DNA of 64,000 bases from Tepidanaerobacter acetatoxydans Re1. GTDB taxonomy: Bacteria > Bacillota > Thermosediminibacteria > Thermosediminibacterales > Tepidanaerobacteraceae. Below are positions 1 through 6,459 of this stretch, piece after piece. A program made the position numbers and the translations under genes. Within the stretch, counting starts at the first letter, position 1, and each line of letters begins with the position of its first letter. Location: the NCBI RefSeq assembly GCF_000328765.2, contig NC_019954.2, forward strand, positions 1,492,501 to 1,556,500. The letters run 5' to 3'. The notes below the pieces were generated by a model. That model saw nothing but the letters and a program-made list of their open reading frames with translations, had not been told where the DNA came from and ran no database searches.

Positions 1-123
1 CACAACATCACTGCCAATTATATTAAATAATGCTTCTCTTACAAAATCTGATGTTGGGCGGGTGTTCATACCGTTTATCGATTTAATTTTTCTACCTCTG
101 TGAAAACCGCCAATAATTCTCAT
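1..123 (-). CDS. rsmD: 16S rRNA (guanine-N2)-methyltransferase RsmD, N-terminal fragment
   Basis: The reverse strand from 123 encodes 41 residues and runs off the left edge. The peptide begins MRIIGGFHRGRKIK and continues with TRPTSDFVREALFNI, the hallmark N-terminus of RsmD, which methylates G966 of 16S rRNA. The position downstream of recG and a SASP gene suits the usual Firmicute recG/rsmD/coaD neighbourhood. The only clear Shine-Dalgarno (GGAG at 143-146) lies about 17 nt from this ATG and is better spaced for an out-of-frame ATG at 134-136, so the start has an unusual spacing. No other in-frame start exists before an upstream TAA. The identification rests on 41 residues only. Confidence 0.85.
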   Translation of the reverse strand, partial: MRIIGGFHRGRKIKSINGMNTRPTSDFVREALFNIIGSDVV

Positions 124-178
124 AAGCCAAACACATTAAACTCCTTTCAAGCAATATTCTAACATATTAGCGACAAGT

Positions 179-277
179 TTAAAACAAATAATTGTATTTT
201 AACGATATTTTATTTAAAGGTATTGAATACTTTTCTTTAGGTCGGCTTATACTATAACTGTAATAAACTTTCCCCAT
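179..277 (-). CDS. possible 32-residue leader or small ORF upstream of rsmD
   Basis: An ATG at 277 is preceded by a strong ribosome-binding sequence (GGAGG, 8 nt spacing) and opens a 32-codon frame starting MGKVYYSYSISRPKEK and ending in TAA at 179-181. I recognise no family. The product is basic and tyrosine-rich, with no membrane segment. It ends about 55 nt upstream of the rsmD start. It could be a small protein or a leader peptide for rsmD, but the frame is short enough to be chance, and the good Shine-Dalgarno is the only real support. Confidence 0.25.
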   Translation of the reverse strand: MGKVYYSYSISRPKEKYSIPLNKISLKYNYLF

Positions 278-306
278 AAGCTCTTCCTCCGGTTTCTCCT
301 CTCCCA

Positions 307-328
307 ATGCCGGCATTTATGCCGGCAT
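307..328. repeat. two copies of the palindromic decamer ATGCCGGCAT
   Basis: Two identical 10-nt self-complementary units (307-316 and 319-328) are separated by TT. As RNA they would pair into a GC-rich hairpin on either strand; as DNA they form tandem dyads. They lie between the SASP terminator and rsmD. They could be a second terminator stem (there is no U-run on the minus strand), a leader hairpin or a protein-binding site. Confidence 0.6.
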
Positions 329-354
329 TACTATTTGTTTAATTTACTTTGTAT

Positions 355-391
355 AAAAAAAGGCAGGCTCAAAACGAGCCTGCCTTTTTTT
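355..391 (-). terminator. intrinsic terminator of the SASP gene
   Basis: Stem AGGCAGGCTC (361-370) and GAGCCTGCCT (376-385) close a 5-nt loop, flanked by A6 and T6 runs, so the hairpin has a U-tract in both directions. It lies just downstream of the SASP stop codon on the minus strand. Confidence 0.9.
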
Positions 392-398
392 GATTTAT

Positions 399-623
399 TT
401 ATTGAGTTGTCGTTCCGCCACTTGCACGTCTTTGATAATCCTCAATCATTTTTCTTACCATATGGCCACCGACAGCACCACAATCTCTCGAAGAATAATT
501 TCCCCAATATCCATCTGCAGGGGCTTGAATTCCAACTTCTTTAGCAACTTCATTTTTAAACTGTTCCATAGCCTTATACGCTTCAGGAACTACAAGCTTA
601 TTTCTTTTTTGTCCCAATGCCAT
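399..623 (-). CDS. alpha/beta-type small acid-soluble spore protein
   Basis: A 74-residue protein that coats and protects DNA in the spore core and is degraded at germination. It shows the family signature: LVVPEAYKAMEQFKNEVAKE followed by a Gly-rich centre (GYWGNYSSRDCGAVGGHMVRK) and a short polar tail. The segment around NEVA resembles the GPR protease cleavage site (inference). The start has a good AAGGAGG Shine-Dalgarno about 12 nt upstream. The gene is single, with a sigma-G-like promoter upstream and a strong terminator downstream. It shows directly that the organism forms endospores. Confidence 0.95.
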   Translation of the reverse strand: MALGQKRNKLVVPEAYKAMEQFKNEVAKEVGIQAPADGYWGNYSSRDCGAVGGHMVRKMIEDYQRRASGGTTTQ

Positions 624-656
624 AATCTGATTTCACCTCCTTCATCATCGTACTGT

Positions 657-685
657 TAATATAACCTAAGAAAAAGTCTATATAC
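657..685 (-). promoter_or_regulatory. sigma-G-like forespore promoter of the SASP gene
   Basis: Reading the minus strand: -35 GTATA (681-685), a 17-nt spacer and -10 TATATTA (657-663). This matches the SigG consensus (GHATR, then CATWHTA) except for the first -10 base. The expected start is 30-35 nt ahead of the ATG. Confidence 0.5.
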
Positions 686-733
686 TAGAATAATCTGCCT
701 TGAAATCCAATCGATTCATAAAATTTTTATAAA

Positions 734-788
734 AAAATAAACGACTACAGCATCTTTCAAAACTCAATATACTTAAGTCGTTTATTTT
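734..788 (-). terminator. terminator downstream of recG
   Basis: A 13-nt inverted repeat (734-746 and 776-788, core AAACGACT/AGTCGTTT) encloses a 29-nt loop and ends in an A/T-rich tract, 55 nt beyond the recG stop. It could also act for transcripts from the other strand. Confidence 0.6.
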
Positions 789-842
789 ATGTAATAAATT
801 ATTTTTTATTTCTTAACAATAATTAAGTTTAATGGATAAAAA

Positions 843-2864
843 CTATATGCAGATTTTTGTTTCCAATGACTTTTTTAGATTTTTATACTCAGGCAACAGA
901 AGATATTTTTTTTCTAAAATTTGATTTGCTAACTTTTGTGTGGTTTTAAGAATTTCTATGTTATCAATAAAACTGGCAAATTTAAATTCAAAAAATCCAT
1001 GCTGCTTAACCCCTAAAAATTCTCCGGGGCCTCTAAGCTCCAAATCCTTTTGCGATATTTTAAAGCCATCATAGCAGTTCATTAGATAATTCAATCTTTC
1101 CCTTGCAGTTCCTTGATTAGAACCTGATATTAAAATACAGTAAGACTTTAAAGAACTTCTGCCAACCCTGCCTCGTAATTGATGAAGTTGAGCAAGCCCA
1201 AATCTTTCGGCATTTTCAACTATCATCAAAGTAGCAAGTGGAACATCAACACCAACTTCCACAACTGTAGTTGCTACAAGAACTTGGATTTTTTTTAATA
1301 AAAATCGATTTAGCATCTTATCCTTTTCATCCTGCTTCATTTTACCATGCAACATTCCGATTTGTAAGTATGGATACTCTTGTCTTAAGTATGCTGTGTG
1401 TTGTTCAACATTAATTATTTCTAATTCATTTTCCTCAACTGCCGGACATACCACATAAACCAAATGACCCTTTTTGACTTCTGAAGCCATAAAATCATAT
1501 ATTCTTTTTCTCATAGAATCGTTTACTACATAAGTATCCACCTTCTGCCTGCCTGCCGGCAATGTATCAATAACAGAAATATCTAAATCGCTGTATAGTG
1601 CCATAGCAATCGTTCTGGGTATAGGAGTAGCACTCATTACTATAACATCTGGACAATGACCTTTTTTTACCAGATTTTCTCGTTGTTTTACTCCAAATCG
1701 ATGCTGTTCATCAGTAATAACCATTCCCAGTTTTTTAAACTCTACATCTTCTTGTATAATTGCATGTGTCCCCACTAAAACATCTACAGTCCCATTTTTC
1801 AGTTTTAAGAGAAGTTTTTTTCGTTCTTTTTCGGCAAGCCCTCCTTTTAGCATGTCTACATTTATATCAAATGGACTGAGAAATCGTTTCAGTGTATTAT
1901 AGTGTTGTTCTGCTAAAATTTCCGTAGGAGCCATCATAACACCTTGAAAACCATTTTTTACCGACAGATATAATGCAGCACACGCTATTACAGTTTTACC
2001 TGAACCAACATCACCTTGGATAAGTCTACTCATAATATACTCACTTTTAAGGTCTTTTATAATATCTTTTAAAACCTTTTCCTGGCCGGAAGTAAGAGTA
2101 AAAGGGATTCCTGATAAAAAAGGTTCTAGATCAATAGTATTATATACGTTTTTACGTTTTTCAGATTTTGAATAATATCTAGATAAATTTACACCTAATT
2201 GAAATAATAATAATTCTTCAAATATAAACCTTTCTCTTGCTTTTTCCAACATTCTAAAGTTTTGCGGAAAATGAATATTTTTTATTGCTTCTTCCAGCGA
2301 TAGTAAATTATACCTGCTTAATATATCATTCGGTAGTGTTTCTTCTAAACCGGAAAATTTTTCTATGGCATTTTTAACTGTATTTCTGATGAAATTTTGA
2401 GAAATACCTTTAGATAGCGGATAAATTGGCCGAATTCTTTCAATCTTAATATTACTGACCTTTTCAAATTTTATCCATTCAGGGCTAGAAATTTCGTAAA
2501 CACCAAAGTTCTTTTTAATTTTCCCTATTAATAAAAGCCTTTGATTGGGATAAAAACTTTTTTCTACAAATGGTTGATTAAAAAATACGGCATAACCTTT
2601 ATTTTGACCGTCAGTAATCGGAAGCTTTGTTATATAGATACCTGTTCGCGTTTTCCTGCTCACAGCAGAACCTGTAACAATACATGGAAAAACTCCAGTT
2701 TCGTCCTCTGTTCCTTGCTTAAATGTCAAAGGTGACATATCCTGGTAATCTCTTGGAAAATAAAACAAAACATCTCTAATAGTGTATATCCCTAATTTGG
2801 AGAGCTGTTTGGCTCTTGCCGGGCCAATGCCTTTAATATTTTTTACATCAGATGATACATCCAT
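843..2864 (-). CDS. recG: ATP-dependent DNA helicase RecG
   Basis: RecG reverses stalled replication forks and branch-migrates Holliday junctions. An N-terminal helix-hairpin-helix-like and OB wedge domain (about 1-150) precedes an SF2 helicase with Walker A GDVGSGKT, Walker B DEQHRFGV, motif VMSATPIPRT and the LRGRVGR arginine-finger motif. The length (673 residues) is normal. Three starts lie close together (GTG 2873, ATG 2870, ATG 2864). The AAGGGTG Shine-Dalgarno overlapping the fakA stop is best spaced for 2864. The gene follows fakA by a few bases and probably ends that transcript. Confidence 0.96.
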   Translation of the reverse strand: MDVSSDVKNIKGIGPARAKQLSKLGIYTIRDVLFYFPRDYQDMSPLTFKQGTEDETGVFPCIVTGSAVSRKTRTGIYITKLPITDGQNKGYAVFFNQPFVEKSFYPNQRLLLIGKIKKNFGVYEISSPEWIKFEKVSNIKIERIRPIYPLSKGISQNFIRNTVKNAIEKFSGLEETLPNDILSRYNLLSLEEAIKNIHFPQNFRMLEKARERFIFEELLLFQLGVNLSRYYSKSEKRKNVYNTIDLEPFLSGIPFTLTSGQEKVLKDIIKDLKSEYIMSRLIQGDVGSGKTVIACAALYLSVKNGFQGVMMAPTEILAEQHYNTLKRFLSPFDINVDMLKGGLAEKERKKLLLKLKNGTVDVLVGTHAIIQEDVEFKKLGMVITDEQHRFGVKQRENLVKKGHCPDVIVMSATPIPRTIAMALYSDLDISVIDTLPAGRQKVDTYVVNDSMRKRIYDFMASEVKKGHLVYVVCPAVEENELEIINVEQHTAYLRQEYPYLQIGMLHGKMKQDEKDKMLNRFLLKKIQVLVATTVVEVGVDVPLATLMIVENAERFGLAQLHQLRGRVGRSSLKSYCILISGSNQGTARERLNYLMNCYDGFKISQKDLELRGPGEFLGVKQHGFFEFKFASFIDNIEILKTTQKLANQILEKKYLLLPEYKNLKKSLETKICI

Positions 2865-2877
2865 AAACATCACACCC

Positions 2878-4545
2878 TTACTCTACTGAAACAATGTAAT
2901 AATATAAGTTTTGCCCTCCAAAATAATATTCTATATCGAAATCCTTATATTTTTTTGCTAAGATTTCTACCGTCTTTTGTATTGAATAATCATCTATATC
3001 GGCTCCATAGTAGATTGTAATTATCCCATCCTGTCTACCTTCGGTCATAAGAGCTACCAATTTGAAAATTACTTCCTCTTTTTCTTTTCCGGTTATTAAC
3101 AAATCGCCATCCTTTATTCCTAGAATATCTCCTTTTTTAATTTTATTACCGTTCCACTCAGTATCCCTAACCGCATAAGTCACCTCTCCGGAAACTACAT
3201 TTTTAATATTTCGCTTCATGTTTAAAATATTTTCTTCTACTGAAAGCTCCGGATTAAAGGCAAGTAAAGCTGAAATACCTTGTGGAATCGATTTTGTCGG
3301 GATTACATAAATATTCTTATTAGATAAACTCTTTGTTTGTTCGGCAGTTAGTATTATATTTTTGTTATTCGGCAGTATAATAATATTATCAGAGGAGTTT
3401 TTTTCTACTGTTGATAGGATATCTTCAGTACTGGGATTCATCGATTGACCACCTTCGATGATATCCGCACCCATGCTTTTAAAAATTTCATTTAAGCCTT
3501 TACCTTGAGATACTGCAATTACACCTATATTTTTCTTACTTATCTTGAAATCTTCCAGATGTTCAATATAATTTTCCCTATCATCTTCATTTGAACCGTT
3601 TATAATTTCCCGATGCTGTATTTTCATGTTATCGATTTTTATTTTTGAAAGTTCTCCCCACTTCAAAGAGCAACTCAAAACTTTATCGGGGTTATTTGTA
3701 TGAATATGAATTTTAACCAATTCATCCATACCTATCACTATCATTGAATCTCCTAAATTAGACAATTCACTTTTTATCGATTCTATATCAATTTCTTTTC
3801 CGGTAATAAAAAGTTCAGTACAATACATATATTTTATTTCTTGACCTAGTTCTTTATTATGGTGCATCTCTTCATTAATGGTCTGCAAATTTTGTTCTGA
3901 TGAGGAAAAATCAAGATCAATGTTTGGATTTTTTATTGCTTCATAAAAACCTTTTAATAAAAACAAAAGTCCTTTTCCTCCTGCATCTACAACTTTTGCC
4001 TCTTTTAGTGCTTTAAGCATCTCCGGAGTCTTTTCTAACACTTTTTCCCCATATATCAACGTGTTTTGAAGTATTGTTTCGAAATTATTATTACGCTTTG
4101 CTTCAAAAATCATTCTATCGGCAGTTTCCCTGGCTACCGTCAATATCGTTCCTTCTACCGGTCTCATTACGGCTCGATAAGCTGCATCGACCCCACTTTT
4201 ATAGGCAGCTGCAAGCTCCATTGGTGTAATACTGTATTTATGTATCGGTATGCCTTGGGCAAAGCCTCTAAAAAGTTGAGATAATATAACCCCGGAGTTT
4301 CCTCTCGCACCCATTAAAGAACCCCAAGCTGCAGCATCAGCAATTTTTTTTAAGTTATTCGATGATATTTTTTCTAGTTCCTTTACAGCTTGATCCATAG
4401 TTAATGACATATTTGTTCCGGTATCTCCATCTGGAACTGGAAATACATTTAAAGCATCTACAATTTTTTTATTTTGCCTTAAAATAAAAGCAGCATTAAT
4501 TATGGCTTTTTTTAACACGCTACCATCAATTTTCTCCATAACCAA
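2878..4545 (-). CDS. fakA: fatty acid kinase catalytic subunit FakA (DAK/YloV family)
   Basis: This is the ATP-binding kinase that, with a fatty-acid-binding FakB partner, phosphorylates exogenous fatty acids for phospholipid synthesis. An N-terminal DhaL-like domain carries NVFPVPDGDTGTNMSLT, with the Asp residues that bind Mg-ATP; the middle and C-terminal region matches the YloV family. No fakB is in the window. An ATG at 4561-4563 overlaps the AGGAGG Shine-Dalgarno itself, so translation more likely starts at TTG 4545 (9 nt spacing) or ATG 4539. It lies in the conserved asp23-fakA-recG order and is probably cotranscribed with asp23. Confidence 0.93.
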   Translation of the reverse strand: MVMEKIDGSVLKKAIINAAFILRQNKKIVDALNVFPVPDGDTGTNMSLTMDQAVKELEKISSNNLKKIADAAAWGSLMGARGNSGVILSQLFRGFAQGIPIHKYSITPMELAAAYKSGVDAAYRAVMRPVEGTILTVARETADRMIFEAKRNNNFETILQNTLIYGEKVLEKTPEMLKALKEAKVVDAGGKGLLFLLKGFYEAIKNPNIDLDFSSSEQNLQTINEEMHHNKELGQEIKYMYCTELFITGKEIDIESIKSELSNLGDSMIVIGMDELVKIHIHTNNPDKVLSCSLKWGELSKIKIDNMKIQHREIINGSNEDDRENYIEHLEDFKISKKNIGVIAVSQGKGLNEIFKSMGADIIEGGQSMNPSTEDILSTVEKNSSDNIIILPNNKNIILTAEQTKSLSNKNIYVIPTKSIPQGISALLAFNPELSVEENILNMKRNIKNVVSGEVTYAVRDTEWNGNKIKKGDILGIKDGDLLITGKEKEEVIFKLVALMTEGRQDGIITIYYGADIDDYSIQKTVEILAKKYKDFDIEYYFGGQNLYYYIVSVE

Positions 4546-4566
4546 TCCCGAAAACCTCCTCATCTC

Positions 4567-4920
4567 TTACTTTGTTCTGACTCCATGAATTATTACATTG
4601 GTTCGGTCAGGTCTAAATCCCAATATATTCTCTAAGATAAAATTTACTTTTTCAATCACATTATTAGCAACCTCATGAATTTTTGTACCATACTGAACTA
4701 TAATATGCAAATCTACAGTAAGCATATCTTCATCAATTTTTACTTCTACACCTTTGTGAAGGTTTTCCTTTCCGAGAAGCTCGGTTAAACCATCACTCAT
4801 TTTTCTCGATACCATTCCAACCAATCCATAGCACTCCATAGCTGCATTACCGGCAAGTACAGCTATCACTTCCCTGGATATCTCTATTTCTCCTAAGGAA
4901 TTTTTAATTATATTCTTCAA
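4567..4920 (-). CDS. Asp23/Gls24 family envelope protein (YloU)
   Basis: A 117-residue protein of the Asp23/Gls24 alkaline-shock family, with core IEISREVIAVLAGNAAMECYGLVGM and DLHIIVQYGTKIHEVANNV. Members form abundant membrane-associated sheets in some Firmicutes; the molecular role is unsettled. I place the start at TTG 4920, 7 nt after GGGAGG, because the upstream ATG (4950) would put that ribosome-binding site inside the gene. It lies 21 nt before fakA and divergent from rpmB, the usual Bacillus order. A -10-like TATAAT lies upstream on the minus strand but the -35 is poor. Confidence 0.92.
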   Translation of the reverse strand: MKNIIKNSLGEIEISREVIAVLAGNAAMECYGLVGMVSRKMSDGLTELLGKENLHKGVEVKIDEDMLTVDLHIIVQYGTKIHEVANNVIEKVNFILENILGFRPDRTNVIIHGVRTK

Positions 4921-5018
4921 CTGGCTGCCTCCCTTCAATTCACCATTCATTTACATCCATTATAATATATTTTTTGTTTTTTTCATAATTAAAAGTTGTT
5001 TAAGGTAGGCTTTCCTTA

Positions 5019-5047
5019 TTGCAGTGCTCCCGTTTATATGATAAAAT
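5019..5047 (+). promoter_or_regulatory. sigma-A-like promoter of rpmB
   Basis: TTGCAG (5019-5024), a 17-nt spacer and TAAAAT (5042-5047). The predicted start leaves a leader of about 105 nt before rpmB, long enough for autoregulation, although I recognise no known leader fold. Confidence 0.6.
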
Positions 5048-5157
5048 ACTTTTGGCATATTAAAGAGAATTCCTATGTGGTTGTCAAAGAGCTTAAAGTT
5101 GATTTTTTCAGTACATCGGAAAACTAACTATATTGTATTGTACAAGGAGGTGCAATA

Positions 5158-5346
5158 ATGGCAAAGTGTGAGGTTTGTGGTAAGCTTCCCAGGAAAGGCA
5201 TACAACTTAGCCATTCCCATAGAAAATCAAAACGTACATGGGCTCCAAATATTCGCCGGGTAAAAGCTGATTTAAATGGTCGTACAAAAAGAATCAATGT
5301 ATGCACCAGCTGCTTGCGTTCCGGAAAAGTAAAAAGAGCCAAATAA
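5158..5346 (+). CDS. rpmB: 50S ribosomal protein L28
   Basis: A 62-residue large-subunit protein with the L28 pattern: MAKCEVCGK, a basic centre (SHSHRKSKRTWAPNIRRV) and CTSCLRSGKVKRA. Two CxxC pairs (C4/C7 and the C-terminal CTSC) mark the zinc-binding form rather than the zinc-independent paralogue. It has a strong AAGGAGG site 7 nt from the ATG. It is transcribed opposite to its neighbours, converging on spoVM through a shared terminator. Confidence 0.98.
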   Translation: MAKCEVCGKLPRKGIQLSHSHRKSKRTWAPNIRRVKADLNGRTKRINVCTSCLRSGKVKRAK

Positions 5347-5351
5347 AAATC

Positions 5352-5372
5352 AGCGTGCCGGTTAGCACGCTT
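5352..5372. terminator. bidirectional terminator between rpmB and spoVM
   Basis: Stem AGCGTGC (5352-5358) and GCACGCT (5365-5371) with a 6-nt loop, followed on the plus strand by a T-run and on the minus strand by TGATTTTTATTT. It serves both converging genes and touches the spoVM stop codon. Confidence 0.9.
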
Positions 5373-5374
5373 TT

Positions 5375-5458
5375 TTATTTTTCCTGGCCAAACAAACCTA
5401 GAACAGCTTTAACAAACTTGCTGAGGGTTCTTGGGAGTTTTAATACATATATCCGCAT
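5375..5458 (-). CDS. spoVM: stage V sporulation protein SpoVM
   Basis: A 27-residue gene easily missed because of its size. The peptide MRIYVLKLPRTLSKFVKAVL plus LGLFGQEK-type tail matches the Bacillus SpoVM pattern of an N-terminal MKFY-KLP start and an amphipathic helix. Pro9, needed in B. subtilis for shallow insertion into the convex forespore membrane, is conserved. SpoVM recruits SpoIVA to start spore-coat and cortex assembly. A GGGGTGGG-type Shine-Dalgarno precedes the ATG, and position next to rpmB and asp23 is the same as in Bacillus. Its gene ends at the shared terminator with rpmB. Confidence 0.93.
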   Translation of the reverse strand: MRIYVLKLPRTLSKFVKAVLGLFGQEK

Positions 5459-5479
5459 TAACCCACCCCTTTCACCATT

Positions 5480-5635
5480 TCATTTAGTGTTATACAAAAT
5501 CCACCCAAACCAAATTAAAAAACCTCCCATAGCCAGCATCCACAACCAAGGAGGCAGGCTTACAATTAGTATAACTATTCCAGCTATTGCTGCCGCTAAA
5601 CCCAGGATTTTCTTTATATCACAATATCCCCACAT
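5480..5635 (-). CDS. small two-segment membrane protein upstream of spoVM
   Basis: A 51-codon frame starting MWGYCDIKKILGL, with two hydrophobic stretches (about 10-27 and 29-48) joined by a SLPPW turn, and a short charged tail. An AGGGGG Shine-Dalgarno precedes the ATG and the stop lies 21 nt before spoVM, so the two are probably cotranscribed. I do not recognise a characterised family; similar tiny LPPWLW hairpin proteins are annotated as hypothetical in clostridia as far as I recall. It sits where Bacillus has thiN/yloS. A sporulation role is suggested only by its neighbour. Confidence 0.7.
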   Translation of the reverse strand: MWGYCDIKKILGLAAAIAGIVILIVSLPPWLWMLAMGGFLIWFGWILYNTK

Positions 5636-5714
5636 TTAACCGACCCCCTACTCACAAATAATTCTCCGTTATTTTATTATATTCCGCATACCATATCAGT
5701 GATACTAAATTCCA

Positions 5715-6365
5715 TTAATGAGCTGTCTTTAATTTTTCAATTACATCCCCCGGATTAGAAGATAGATAAATCGCAGAACCTGCAACCAGTATATCAGCTC
5801 CGGCTTTAATTATATCTGGTGCATTCTCCTCATTAATACCTCCATCTACCTCAATTAAAATTTCGGGATTCTCTTGTAGAATAACCCTCTTTAAATCCCT
5901 GATTTTTTCTAGCATCTTAGGAATAAATTTCTGCCCACCAAATCCAGGATTCACACTCATTATAAGAATCATGTATATATCATCAAGTATGTATTGAAGA
6001 CTGGACAAAGGTGTCGAAGGGTTTAATGCGACACCTGGTTTTATACCTTTGTTTTTAATATAGTTTACTAGTCTGTTCAAATGTACCGTAGATTCCACGT
6101 GAACAGTAATAATATCCGCTCCGGCTTTAATAAAATCATCAATATGTTTTTCAGGATTTTCAATCATCAGATGGACATCAAACGGAAGATATGTTTTTCC
6201 TTTTAAGCTTGATATAACCGGGGGACCAAGGGTAATATTCGGCACAAAATGCCCGTCCATGACATCTATATGTAAGAGATCAGCTCCGCCATTTTCAACT
6301 TTTTTAATTTCTTCTGATAAGCAACAAAAATCCGCTGATAAAATAGAAGGTGCAACTTTAACCAT
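5715..6365 (-). CDS. rpe: ribulose-phosphate 3-epimerase
   Basis: A 216-residue TIM-barrel enzyme interconverting D-ribulose 5-phosphate and D-xylulose 5-phosphate in the pentose phosphate pathway. The family motifs are all present: VAPSILSADF, HIDVMDGHFVPNITLGP (metal-binding Asp and His), FDVHLMIENP, MSVNPGFGGQKFI and EVDGGINEEN (catalytic Asp). Position downstream of prkC matches the Firmicute cluster, but rsgA, which normally lies between them, is missing. A terminator upstream suggests it is expressed separately from prkC. Confidence 0.97.
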   Translation of the reverse strand: MVKVAPSILSADFCCLSEEIKKVENGGADLLHIDVMDGHFVPNITLGPPVISSLKGKTYLPFDVHLMIENPEKHIDDFIKAGADIITVHVESTVHLNRLVNYIKNKGIKPGVALNPSTPLSSLQYILDDIYMILIMSVNPGFGGQKFIPKMLEKIRDLKRVILQENPEILIEVDGGINEENAPDIIKAGADILVAGSAIYLSSNPGDVIEKLKTAH

Positions 6366-6423
6366 GAATCAAACCTCTTTCTAAATATTATTTATAGAAA
6401 ATTAAAATATAACCACATTGTTT

Positions 6424-6453
6424 AAAAAAGATACCGGCGGGTTTATACCCGCC
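6424..6453 (-). terminator. terminator after prkC
   Basis: GGCGGGT (6436-6442) pairs with ACCCGCC (6447-6453) around a 4-nt loop; on the minus strand it is followed by a TCTTTTTT run. It ends the long yicC-to-prkC operon just after the prkC stop. Confidence 0.75.
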
Positions 6454-6459
6454 TTAGAT

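Larger units (their letters stand above)
124..354. other. AT-rich spacer between rsmD and the SASP terminator
   Basis: This spacer holds the possible 32-codon frame at 179-277, the paired palindromes at 307-328, and a -10-like TAGAAT on the minus strand (plus 156-161) without a convincing -35. Nothing else was recognised. Confidence 0.5.
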
